Origin: Cytobacillus oceanisediminis | GTDB taxonomy: Bacteria; Bacillota; Bacilli; Bacillales; Cytobacillaceae | Length of the DNA stretch: 64,000 nt | Assembly: GCF_004366035.1 (NCBI RefSeq) | Contig: NZ_SOEE01000003.1 | Span: 1 to 64,000 of the forward strand | Reading direction: 5' to 3' | Shown: positions 52,867-60,763 of the stretch, in pieces | Position numbering within the stretch: position 1 is the first letter of the stretch | Layout: every line of letters starts with the position of its first letter | The notes under the pieces: model-generated | Told to the model about the DNA's origin: nothing | What the model saw: only the letters and a program-made list of their open reading frames with translations | Database searches by the model: none | Program-made: the position numbers and the translations under genes

Positions 52867-54594
52867 ATGGACAGGAATAATCAGTTGCCGAAAAAGAGAG
52901 AGATTGCTCCTGATTCCAGTGATGCAACGATTCTTGTTAATAGATTTGGGATCATCTCCTTTGCGAACGAGCAGGCGCAAAAGCAATTTGGATACAGGGT
53001 AAATGAGCTGCAAGGGAAGAGCCTAAAGGAACTGCTCCCTGAGATCACTCTGCATGAAACTGAAGAGGGTAAAGTGGTTCACCAATATGGCCAGCATCAT
53101 AATGGTCAGGTATTTTCCATTTTTTATAGAATTAATTCTTTCAAGCAGGGAGAAGAAACCTATTATTTAATCGTCTTTCATTCAGTCAAAGACCGTTCCC
53201 GATTAAAAAAGCAGCAATCATATTCATTAAAGGAATTGGTTGATCTGCAATTTGCCCTGGATGAATCAACAATTGTGGCCTTTACAGACCAAAAAGGTAA
53301 AATTACGTATGTGAATGAAAAGTTCTGTGAGGTGTCGAAATATTCTGCGTATGAACTGGTTGGTAGAGACCATAGAATTATCAATTCATCCTACCATTCC
53401 AAGGATTTTATGCAGAACCTTTGGGAAACCATTTTGAGCGGGGAAGTCTGGCGCGGCGAAATTAAAAATAAAGCTAAAGACGGAACCTATTATTGGGTGG
53501 ATACCACGATCGTCCCCTTCATTGATGACAAAGGAAAGCCATATAAATACCTGGCGATCCGGAAGGAAATTACTGAATATAAGCGTGTTGTGGAGGAACT
53601 GAAAAATTCCGTAAACGAGCTGATTGATTTAAAGTTTGCCCTGGATGCATCATCCATCGTGGCAATTACTGACCAGAAAGGCACCATTACTTATGTGAAT
53701 GATCAATTCTGCAGCATCTCAAAATATTCACGGAAAGAATTACTTGGACAGGATCATAGAATTATCAACTCAGGATACCACACCAAAGAATTTTTCAGAG
53801 ATTTATGGAAGACGATTTCTTCCGGGAAGGTATGGAAAGGAGAGATCAAGAACAGAGCTAAGGATGGCACACATTATTGGGTGGATACCACAATCGTCCC
53901 ATTCCTTAATGAAAAAGGGAAACCCTATCAGCATCTTGCTATTCGCCATGAAGTCACGCAAAGAAAAAATGCAGAAGAAGAGCTGCAAAAAATGATGACC
54001 AGAATCATTGATGTTCAAGAGGATGAACGGAAAAGGCTGTCTCGTGAGCTTCATGACGGAATAGGACAGAATTTGTACAGCCATCTGATTACCATTAATA
54101 GGCTTCAGGCGGAAATAAGCCACCCGCTCCTTGATCAAATGCAGGATGAGGCTGCTGAAATCATTGAGGAACTGAGAGACCTTTCATGGGAACTGCGTCC
54201 TTCTGTGCTTGATGATCTTGGTCTGATACCAGCGATTCGATCCTACCTGGTCCGGTTTTCAGAACATCACAATATCAACGTCCATTTTGATTGCTACTTG
54301 GCTTCCCGTCTTAGTTCAAATAAAGAAATCACCATCTACAGGATCATTCAGGAAGCCCTGACAAACATAAGGAAATATGCTGAAACAGATGAAGCAGCAG
54401 TCACAATCAGGCAGATGGAAGAAGAAATCCGTATTGTCATTGAAGATAAAGGCAAAGGGTTCAATGTTAATGAAGTCTCCAGAGGAGTCGGTCTTTTTAG
54501 CATGGAAGAACGAGCAAAAGCTGCGGGCGGCTCCATAAAAGTTTATTCAGCAGAAACTAAAGGGACAAGAATTGTACTTGAAATACCGATATAG
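52867..54594 (+). CDS. Sensor histidine kinase with three PAS domains
   Basis: A 575-residue soluble kinase. PAS1 (about 15-110) is divergent. PAS2 (about 122-240) and PAS3 (about 248-365) are near-duplicates: QFALDESTIVAFTDQKGKITYVN and KFALDASSIVAITDQKGTITYVN, and both contain DHRIINS and YYWVDTTIVPF or HYWVDTTIVPF. The core is HisKA_3 (LSRELHDGIGQNLYS) plus HATPase. The Cys set of the oxygen-sensing Fe-S PAS of NreB is absent; each duplicate PAS has one Cys (NEKFC, NDQFC). RBS CTGGAGGTAC. Confidence 0.92.
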   Translation: MDRNNQLPKKREIAPDSSDATILVNRFGIISFANEQAQKQFGYRVNELQGKSLKELLPEITLHETEEGKVVHQYGQHHNGQVFSIFYRINSFKQGEETYYLIVFHSVKDRSRLKKQQSYSLKELVDLQFALDESTIVAFTDQKGKITYVNEKFCEVSKYSAYELVGRDHRIINSSYHSKDFMQNLWETILSGEVWRGEIKNKAKDGTYYWVDTTIVPFIDDKGKPYKYLAIRKEITEYKRVVEELKNSVNELIDLKFALDASSIVAITDQKGTITYVNDQFCSISKYSRKELLGQDHRIINSGYHTKEFFRDLWKTISSGKVWKGEIKNRAKDGTHYWVDTTIVPFLNEKGKPYQHLAIRHEVTQRKNAEEELQKMMTRIIDVQEDERKRLSRELHDGIGQNLYSHLITINRLQAEISHPLLDQMQDEAAEIIEELRDLSWELRPSVLDDLGLIPAIRSYLVRFSEHHNINVHFDCYLASRLSSNKEITIYRIIQEALTNIRKYAETDEAAVTIRQMEEEIRIVIEDKGKGFNVNEVSRGVGLFSMEERAKAAGGSIKVYSAETKGTRIVLEIPI

Positions 54595-54596
54595 AA

Positions 54597-54625
54597 AAAG
54601 CTGCCTAATCCAGGCAGCTTTTCTT
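54597..54625. terminator. Bidirectional terminator after signalling genes
   Basis: Stem AAAGCTGCCT / AGGCAGCTTT with a 5-nt loop, between the kinase gene and the opposing chrA gene. Confidence 0.9.
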
Positions 54626-54638
54626 ATTAGATGCGTTT

Positions 54639-55829
54639 TTAAACTATTGATCCTAATATCGTTCCGCCGATGGCACCTGTCACAACAATAATCCAGGGCG
54701 GCAGCTTCCAATAAACAAGCATGCTGAATAGTATTGCTGCAAAGGCAAAATCAGCCGGCTCCAGGATGCTGCTGGTCCAAATTGGGTGATAAAAGGCAGC
54801 GATTAAAATGCCGACAACTGCAGCATTTACACCCATTAATGCACCCTTTATTTTAGGGTTGCTGCGAAGTGTGTCCCAAAATGGGAGGGTGCCTACTATA
54901 AGCAGAAAGGCAGGCAGGAAGATCGCGGCCGCTGCAAGCAAACCTCCTTGCCAGCCATTCATCACTGCCCCAAGATAGGCAGCAAAAGTAAATAACGGCC
55001 CTGGCACTGCCTGGGCTGCACCGTAGCCAGCCAGAAAAGCTTCTTCACTTATCCAGCCTGTTGGGACAAATTCACGTTCCAGCAAAGGTAGGACAACATG
55101 GCCGCCCCCGAAAACCAGAGATCCGGAGCGATAAAAGCTGTCAAAAAGAGCAACCCAATCCAATGCGGTTAACTCCCTTAAAATTGGAAGGATTATTAAA
55201 AGGGCGAAAAACAACACTAAACAGCCAATCGCAAAACCTTTTGAAATGGGGAATTCCATACGCGCTTCCTTGTTATCTGCATGCTTCTTGTAGAGTAAAA
55301 ATCCAATAAATCCAGAGATAAGGATGACCGCTATCTGAGTAATGGCTGTCTGCCATAAAAGTGTGGCGATAATCGCGAACAGTGCCAGCGTTTTTCTCGG
55401 CAGGTCAGGTACAAGCTTTTGTGCCATTCCCAAAACCGCATGAGCTACTACAGCCACTGCGACAATTTTGAGTCCATGTATCCAGCCGGCTTCCGCGGGA
55501 TTAATGCCTTGAAGAAGAATGGCAAAAATAATCAGGGCAATAACAGATGGCAATGTGAAACCAAGGAAGGCCATAATGCCGCCGGCTACGCCAGCCCTCA
55601 TAACACCAATGCCAATGCCAACCTGGCTGCTCGCCGGTCCGGGCAGAAACTGACAAAGTGCAACTAAGTCTGCGTAGGTTTTCTCATCCATCCATTTTCT
55701 TCTGCGGACATACTCATCGTGAAAATAGCCGAGATGAGCTACAGGTCCCCCGAAAGAGGTAAGTCCAAGCCTTGTTGAAACCATTAATATTTCCAGTAAA
55801 GATTTTAAGCCAGTTCTGTTTTTGTTCAT
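54639..55829 (-). CDS. chrA: Chromate transporter ChrA (long, two-domain form)
   Basis: A 396-residue CHR-family membrane protein with two homologous halves. Half 1 has SFGGPVAHLGYFHDEYV and QFLPGPASSQVG; half 2 has VFGGGHVVLPLLEREFV and AAQAVPGPLFTFAAYLG. Long-form members export chromate. I chose the ATG at 55829 because AAAGGAG lies 6 nt before it; the ATG two codons earlier touches the RBS. It is in a unit with a PadR regulator encoded 11 bp upstream. Confidence 0.92.
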   Translation of the reverse strand: MNKNRTGLKSLLEILMVSTRLGLTSFGGPVAHLGYFHDEYVRRRKWMDEKTYADLVALCQFLPGPASSQVGIGIGVMRAGVAGGIMAFLGFTLPSVIALIIFAILLQGINPAEAGWIHGLKIVAVAVVAHAVLGMAQKLVPDLPRKTLALFAIIATLLWQTAITQIAVILISGFIGFLLYKKHADNKEARMEFPISKGFAIGCLVLFFALLIILPILRELTALDWVALFDSFYRSGSLVFGGGHVVLPLLEREFVPTGWISEEAFLAGYGAAQAVPGPLFTFAAYLGAVMNGWQGGLLAAAAIFLPAFLLIVGTLPFWDTLRSNPKIKGALMGVNAAVVGILIAAFYHPIWTSSILEPADFAFAAILFSMLVYWKLPPWIIVVTGAIGGTILGSIV

Positions 55830-55840
55830 ATGCATCTCCT

Positions 55841-56149
55841 TTAGTCTTTAATCTCTTTAAAAAGCTCATAAGCTTTTTTTCTGGCTTCCTCGAGCACTGA
55901 AATTCCTTTAGCTGTTGCAGTATAATATTTTCGGATTCGGCCATCTACATTTTTCTTCTCCTGATGAAGCAGCCCGTCTGATTCCATCGAATGCAGGATA
56001 GGATACAATGTTCCGGAACTGATGCTATATCCATGCTCTTTCAGCTCTTCCACCATCCAGGCGCCGAAAACAGGGTGTTCCTTTGCATGGTGAAGTATAT
56101 GGATCTGAATAAACCCCAGGAACAGCTTTCGCAATATTTTATCTTCCAA
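55841..56149 (-). CDS. PadR-family regulator
   Basis: A 102-residue winged-helix PadR protein (HPVFGAWMVEELKEHGYSISSGTLYPILHSMESDGLL, DGRIRKYYTATAKG). Starts with TTG 56149 behind AAGGAGGCATTTG. First gene of the padR-chrA unit; a palindrome lies just upstream. In other bacilli PadR-type regulators (ChrI-like) control chrA in response to chromate. Confidence 0.9.
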   Translation of the reverse strand: MEDKILRKLFLGFIQIHILHHAKEHPVFGAWMVEELKEHGYSISSGTLYPILHSMESDGLLHQEKKNVDGRIRKYYTATAKGISVLEEARKKAYELFKEIKD

Positions 56150-56170
56150 GCAAATGCCTCCTTGTTAATT

Positions 56171-56194
56171 TCGAAAACCGATATCGGGATTCGA
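56171..56194 (-). promoter_or_regulatory. 24-bp palindrome before padR-chrA (candidate operator)
   Basis: Outer arms TCGAA (56171-56175) and TTCGA (56190-56194), and inner arms CCGAT / ATCGG, form an almost perfect 24-bp palindrome 21 bp upstream of the padR start. A TATTAT-like -10 for leftward transcription is adjacent. Probably the PadR autoregulatory operator. Confidence 0.65.
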
Positions 56195-56299
56195 TAATAG
56201 GATGATACCAAAATAATGATGACAAAAAAAGGGGGAATTATAAATTTACAAAACTTTAACATAGATATAAAAAAGAACGCTCTTCCAAGCGTTCCATTA

Positions 56300-56437
56300 T
56301 TAACTATTTTGTTCATTTCTTAAAATTTCATAAGCATGATCACCGGCCGCGGCCGTTAAACTTTCCCACAGCTGATCACGCAATAAATCGAGTTCAATAA
56401 TCCTTCTCGCCAGATCTATTGTATTTTTTGTTTCCAT
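56300..56437 (-). CDS. Small acidic conserved protein
   Basis: A 45-residue protein METKNTIDLARRIIELDLL...DQLWESLTAAAGDHAYEIL, with CAGGAGGCCCTT as RBS. One amphipathic helix pair, no known domain. It lies 13 bp after the FbpA-like gene, and the two look co-transcribed. I recall similar short proteins beside fbp genes in Bacillaceae, but no function. Confidence 0.65.
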   Translation of the reverse strand: METKNTIDLARRIIELDLLRDQLWESLTAAAGDHAYEILRNEQNS

Positions 56438-56450
56438 AAGGGCCTCCTGA

Positions 56451-56615
56451 TTAATAACGGCTTTGATTGCTGTGTTTTTTAAATATTACCTCAAGTTCTG
56501 TTAAGGTCAGCTTTTGCAGAGCCGGTTCAGAATGCTGATATTCGCTTCCTGATTTGACCAGCAGGTCGATTAAGTATTGCCGTTTTTTCTCAATGGCCTT
56601 CCGTAAATATTGCAT
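56451..56615 (-). CDS. Fur-regulated basic protein A (FbpA) family
   Basis: A 54-residue protein MQYLRKAIEKKRQYLIDLLVK...LQKLTLTELEVIFKKH. The EKKRxxLIxxLxxxG and LTLxELExxxK pattern fits the Fur-regulated basic protein A family, small partners of the iron-sparing response in Bacillus. I could not define a convincing Fur box upstream. RBS AAAGGAGATAATGA. The Spo0E SQELD motif is absent, so it is not a Spo0E phosphatase. Confidence 0.65.
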   Translation of the reverse strand: MQYLRKAIEKKRQYLIDLLVKSGSEYQHSEPALQKLTLTELEVIFKKHSNQSRY

Positions 56616-56684
56616 TCATTATCTCCTCTTTCCTTTAATGTTTTTGTTTATTCTAAAAGAAATTTAGCTCTTATTCATGTATTA

Positions 56685-56733
56685 TGTTAAGTTTTCTTAC
56701 ATTGTTTTTGCTGTATTGTAAGATTTTCTGACA
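56685..56733 (+). promoter_or_regulatory. Two TnrA boxes before tnrA
   Basis: Site 1 TGTTAAGTTTTCTTACA (56685-56701) fits the TnrA/GlnR consensus TGTNANAWWWTNTNACA at all but one position. Site 2 TGTAAGATTTTCTGACA (56717-56733) fits fully. Centres are 32 bp apart, three helical turns. B. subtilis tnrA is positively autoregulated from such a site. Confidence 0.9.
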
Positions 56734-56798
56734 GGATTGATGAAAGTGATTGAAAGATTAGTATAATGAAAGAAAATGGTTAGATTGAGGTGACATGA

Positions 56799-57122
56799 TT
56801 GGAAAGAGAATCATCCTACAAAACCAGAAAAGTCATTTCGATTGGGACAGTCAGCGAACTGACAGGACTTAGTGAACGGCAGATTCGGTATTACGAAGAG
56901 AGAAAATTGATTTTCCCTGAAAGATCAGAACGCGGAAGCAGGAAATATTCTTTTAGCGATGTAGAGACGCTCATCGACATAGCCAACAAAAGGGAGGAGG
57001 GAGTCCGAACGGAAGAAATCCGCTCGGAATTAAAGAGAAAAAAGAAAAAAGACGATCAGGCATCACGTTCAAAAATGATTCAGGGTCAGCTTAATGCGCA
57101 GTTTGGAATCCGGAAGAAATAA
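56799..57122 (+). CDS. tnrA: Nitrogen regulator TnrA
   Basis: A 107-residue MerR-type regulator. The DNA-binding part reads [41 protein letters not shown], almost as in B. subtilis TnrA. The C-terminal end [15 protein letters not shown] matches the region that contacts feedback-inhibited glutamine synthetase (TnrA, not GlnR, by the short tail). It activates nitrogen-scavenging genes during nitrogen limitation. TTG 56799 behind TTGAGGTGACATGA. Confidence 0.93.
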   Translation: MERESSYKTRKVISIGTVSELTGLSERQIRYYEERKLIFPERSERGSRKYSFSDVETLIDIANKREEGVRTEEIRSELKRKKKKDDQASRSKMIQGQLNAQFGIRKK

Positions 57123-57129
57123 TGGGGAA

Positions 57130-57163
57130 GTGATTATTCTGCAAGGGATAATCGCTTTTTTTA
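57130..57163 (+). terminator. Terminator of tnrA
   Basis: Stem GTGATTATTC / GGATAATCGC (imperfect) with a 6-nt loop and seven T residues. Confidence 0.8.
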
Positions 57164-57321
57164 TTCAGCTTCTTTTCTGCTTTTAGAATATGCCGCGGGA
57201 GTTTACGGCACATTTTTATATAAATTTTAGACAAAAGGTCTTTCTTTCGTTTACCATTTCCGTTAAGATGTAACCCTATATATGAAGGTTTTAAATTTTG
57301 ATCTGTAAAGCAGGTGAAAGA

Positions 57322-58074
57322 ATGGGGAATGAATTCCCTCCAACAATAGAAGTAATAGAGATCTGCTTGCTTGCCGGGAAAATCATGCTTCAGGGCGGTG
57401 CAGAAACGTATCGGGTAGAGGACACAATGACCAGGATTGCAGCCTCCCTGGGTATACCGCACTCGCATAGCTATGTGACGCCAACTGGAATCATATTTTC
57501 AACGGATGGAACTGAACCGGCAAAGCTGATTCGGATTTCAGAACGGTCAACGGATTTATATAAAGTGACATTAGTGAACGGAGTTTCACGCAGGATCAGC
57601 AGCGGTGAACTTGATGGAAAGGAAGCCTTGGAAAGGCTGAAGGAAATTGAAAGTGCCGACTATACTTTCCCTGTTTATCAGCAGATTCTTGCAGCCTCCA
57701 TTGCAAGCGGCTGCTTTTTAATTATGTTCCTTGGAAGCTGGACAGATTTTATTCCAGCCATGATTGCAGGCGGTCTGGGGTTTGTTTCTTTTATACACGT
57801 ACATAGAGTGGTCCAGATAAAATTTTTCTCTGAATTTATTGCTTCATTATTAATTGGCCTTATCGCCTATTTCTTTGTGTACACGGGAGCGGGAACAGAA
57901 CTTGATAAGATCATCATTGGTTCAGTCATGCCGCTCGTTCCGGGGCTGCTGATCACGAATGCAGTCAGGGATTTAATGGCCGGGCACCTTGTTTCTGGTC
58001 TTTCAAAAGGGGCTGAAGCCTTTTTGACGGCATTTGCCATTGGAGCTGGGATTGCTCTTGTATTCACTTTCTAA
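57322..58074 (+). CDS. Threonine/serine exporter, large part (ThrE N-domain, YjjP-like)
   Basis: A 250-residue protein. The cytosolic N-terminal half has LLAGKIMLQGGAETYRVEDTM and HSYVTPTGIIFS, the ThrE/DUF1212 signature. Five C-terminal helices follow (GGLGFVSFIHVHR, MPLVPGLLITNAVRDLMAGH). It needs the YjjB-like partner encoded next. I chose ATG 57322 after CAGGTGAAAGA; the longer TTG frame lacks an RBS. Confidence 0.88.
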   Translation: MGNEFPPTIEVIEICLLAGKIMLQGGAETYRVEDTMTRIAASLGIPHSHSYVTPTGIIFSTDGTEPAKLIRISERSTDLYKVTLVNGVSRRISSGELDGKEALERLKEIESADYTFPVYQQILAASIASGCFLIMFLGSWTDFIPAMIAGGLGFVSFIHVHRVVQIKFFSEFIASLLIGLIAYFFVYTGAGTELDKIIIGSVMPLVPGLLITNAVRDLMAGHLVSGLSKGAEAFLTAFAIGAGIALVFTF

Positions 58075-58098
58075 ATGCATTAGCGGAGGAATATGCGT

Positions 58099-58542
58099 AT
58101 GTTTATGTTGACACATATGATTACAAGCTTTATTGCTTCAGCAGGCTTCGGGGTGCTTTTCAATGCTCCGAAAAAATCGCTGCTGAAATGCGGGTTTGTC
58201 GGGATGGTTGGCTGGTTTGTTTATATTTGGCTTGTCAATTGGCAGTATGATGCTGTCATTTCGTCATTAATTGCTGCTTTTACCATTGCCGTGATCAGTC
58301 AGATTTTTGCCAAAATGTATAAAACTCCTATTATTATATTCAGTGTTGCCGGCATCATTCCATTGGTCCCAGGAGGGATTGCTTATGATGCAATGCGGAA
58401 TTTTGTTGAAAATGATTATAATACGGCAATACAGCTGGCTGCGAAGGCATTCATGATATCCGGGGCAATCGCAGTCGGACTTGTCATTTCAGAGGTAATC
58501 AATCAAATGATCCGGAAAGTTCAGTTCAAATCTAGAATCTAA
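58099..58542 (+). CDS. Threonine/serine exporter, small part (DUF3815, YjjB-like)
   Basis: A 147-residue four-helix membrane protein (SAGFGVLFNAPKKSLLKCG, PIIIFSVAGIIPLVPGGIAYDAMR). It completes the ThrE-type exporter with the previous gene. ATG 58099 sits 9 nt after CGGAGG; ATG 58093 is 3 nt from the RBS and less likely. Confidence 0.87.
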   Translation: MFMLTHMITSFIASAGFGVLFNAPKKSLLKCGFVGMVGWFVYIWLVNWQYDAVISSLIAAFTIAVISQIFAKMYKTPIIIFSVAGIIPLVPGGIAYDAMRNFVENDYNTAIQLAAKAFMISGAIAVGLVISEVINQMIRKVQFKSRI

Positions 58543-58610
58543 ATATCAGCGAAGGACGATTACATCGGCCTTTTTAAGAATTTAAGCCATAATGGACCTC
58601 TAACTTTCAG

Positions 58611-58643
58611 ACTCGTTCCAGAAATATATAGGGACGGGTTTTT
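58611..58643 (+). terminator. Terminator of exporter operon
   Basis: Imperfect stem ACTCGTTCC / GGGACGGGT with a loop of about 12 nt and five T residues. Confidence 0.7.
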
Positions 58644-58711
58644 CTTGTAATATATTCCTGGTGAATTTATAATCCTATTATGTTTGATTTTTTCAGAAAA
58701 AGGAGATTATG

Positions 58712-60427
58712 ATGATCCGACGGTTTTTTAGCTACTATAAGCCGCATAAGCGCCTATTCATTCTTGATTTTAGTTCCGCGGTATTCGTGGCAATTCTTGA
58801 ATTGGGCTTTCCTCTTGCGGTTCAGTGGTTTATCGACAGCCTGCTTCCAAGCGGGAATTGGTCCATGATTGTTTCTGTAAGTGCCGGTCTGCTTGCTCTT
58901 TATTTGACCAGCACACTTCTCCAGTTTGTTGTTAACTATTGGGGCCACAAGCTGGGCATCAACATCGAAACAGATATGAGGCAGCAGCTTTTTCAGCACG
59001 TTCAAAGGCAGTCTTTCCGTTTCTTCGATAATACCAAAACAGGGCATATCATGAGCCGGGTGACAAATGATCTTATGGATATCGGAGAGCTCGCCCATCA
59101 TGGCCCGGAAGATTTATTTATTGCGGTTATGACGTTTGTGGGTGCATTCTGGATCATGCTGACAATCAATGTGAAACTAGCTCTTGTAACGATATTTGTT
59201 CTTCCTTTTCTTGTATGGCTGATTACATTCTGCAATATTAAAATGAACAAAGCATGGAAAAGGATGTACGGTGAAATTGCCGATGTGAACGCCCAGGTTG
59301 AGGATAGTGTATCTGGAGTGCGTGTGGTTCAGTCTTTTACAAATGAAAGCTATGAGATTAAAAGATTTAGAGAAAACAATGGCAGATTCCGTCTTGCCAA
59401 GCTTGCAGCATATAAGATTATGAGTTTCAGTGCTTCCGGAGTCTATATGCTGACCAGATTAGTTACGCTGATTGTTCTTGTGTACGGTTCCTGGCTGAGC
59501 TTCAACGGGCAGCTATCATATGGAGAATTGGTTGGATTTGTGCTTTATGTGAATGTGCTCTTAAAACCGATTGATAAAATTAGCGCCCTGATGGAACTGT
59601 ACCCAAAAGGAATGGCTGGCTTCAAACGCTTTTTGGAAATTATTGATACGGAGCCAGAGATTGAGGATGCAAAAGATGCCATTGAGGTTGTATCCTTAAG
59701 GGGAGATATCCGCTTTCAAGATGTAGCATTTAGTTATGACAAGCATAAAGCGGTGCTTCAGGGGATTGACCTTCAAATAAAAGCAGGTGAAACAGTTGCT
59801 TTTGTTGGACCTTCAGGTGCCGGAAAGACAACGATTTGTTCTTTGATTCCACGCTTTTATGATGTAAATAGCGGAAGCATTAAGATCGATGGCATGGATA
59901 TCAGGGACATGACGAAAAAATCACTGAGATCACAAATCGGCATTGTTCAGCAGGATGTCTTCCTGTTTACCGGTACACTGAAAGAAAATATAGCTTACGG
60001 AATGCTTGGGGCAACAGACGAGCAGATTGCGGACGCGGCGAAAAAAGCTCACCTGCAGGACTTCATTGCATCTCTTCCGGATGGCTACGAAACTCAAATT
60101 GGGGAACGGGGATTAAAACTGTCTGGCGGACAAAAACAAAGAATTGCCATTGGAAGAATGTTCCTGAAAAATCCGCCGATTTTGATTTTGGATGAAGCAA
60201 CATCGGCATTGGATACAGAAACAGAGCAGATTATTCAAACTGCGTTGAATGAGCTTGCCGTAAACCGCACTACACTTGTGATTGCCCACAGGCTTGCAAC
60301 CATTCGAAATGCAGACAGAGTAGTGGTGGTTACAGAAGACGGCATAGCCGAAGAAGGTACACATGATGAGTTAATAGAACAAGGCGGGATCTTCGCGGGT
60401 CTCCATAATGTGCAATTCCAAAGATAA
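58712..60427 (+). CDS. ABC exporter (fused permease-ATPase, MsbA/YfiB-like)
   Basis: A 571-residue half-transporter. Six helices (1-310) carry the coupling loop IMSRVTNDLMDIGE and EDSVSGVRVVQSF. The ATPase domain has Walker A GPSGAGKTT, signature LSGGQKQRIAIGRM, Walker B ILILDEATSALD and the H-loop IAHRLATI. It functions as a homodimer (or heterodimer; no partner gene adjacent). The substrate is lipid, peptide or drug, unknown. ATG 58712 is placed best relative to AGGAG. Confidence 0.92.
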   Translation: MIRRFFSYYKPHKRLFILDFSSAVFVAILELGFPLAVQWFIDSLLPSGNWSMIVSVSAGLLALYLTSTLLQFVVNYWGHKLGINIETDMRQQLFQHVQRQSFRFFDNTKTGHIMSRVTNDLMDIGELAHHGPEDLFIAVMTFVGAFWIMLTINVKLALVTIFVLPFLVWLITFCNIKMNKAWKRMYGEIADVNAQVEDSVSGVRVVQSFTNESYEIKRFRENNGRFRLAKLAAYKIMSFSASGVYMLTRLVTLIVLVYGSWLSFNGQLSYGELVGFVLYVNVLLKPIDKISALMELYPKGMAGFKRFLEIIDTEPEIEDAKDAIEVVSLRGDIRFQDVAFSYDKHKAVLQGIDLQIKAGETVAFVGPSGAGKTTICSLIPRFYDVNSGSIKIDGMDIRDMTKKSLRSQIGIVQQDVFLFTGTLKENIAYGMLGATDEQIADAAKKAHLQDFIASLPDGYETQIGERGLKLSGGQKQRIAIGRMFLKNPPILILDEATSALDTETEQIIQTALNELAVNRTTLVIAHRLATIRNADRVVVVTEDGIAEEGTHDELIEQGGIFAGLHNVQFQR

Positions 60428-60457
60428 AGCAGAATCCGTAATGGATTCTGCTTTTTT
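60428..60457 (+). terminator. Terminator of ABC exporter gene
   Basis: Stem AGCAGAATCC / GGATTCTGCT with a 5-nt loop and six T residues. Confidence 0.9.
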
Positions 60458-60682
60458 GTCTAAATGGAGACCTATGCAAAAATACTGTTTCATCAAACAA
60501 ACCTGGAAAAATGCAAAGAATATTAGAAACTAGCAAACAAGCATTCATTTTTACATAGAAAGCTGGGAATTCTGCAAACAAATCATGAGAGTCAAAAGGT
60601 GAAATGCTAAATTTTCAGAACAGTCAAAAAGAACTATCGATTTAATTAAATATATGGAAGTTTTTAACTAGAACAGGACTTA

Positions 60683-60740
60683 TGTGGTATAGACAACTAT
60701 ACTCTATCTCTATTAATCTTACAGTATGTAAACCCTTTCA
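60683..60740 (+). promoter_or_regulatory. dre-like (NagR/GntR) site and cre site before recycling genes
   Basis: TGGTATAGACAACT (60685-60698) is a close match to the dre operator of NagR/YvoA-type GntR regulators of amino sugar genes (consensus around TGGTNTAGACCANT). TGTAAACCCTTTCA (60727-60740) matches the CcpA cre consensus TGWAANCGNTNWCA at all but one position. This suggests control by amino sugar and carbon catabolite repression. The rest of the 60458-60682 spacer is AT-rich with nothing I can support. Confidence 0.6.
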
Positions 60741-60763
60741 AACATAAAGGAGGTTATTGGCTG

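Noticed and set aside
56451..56615. Spo0E-like phosphatase
   Set aside because: Size fits, but the SQELD signature is missing; the FbpA pattern is better.
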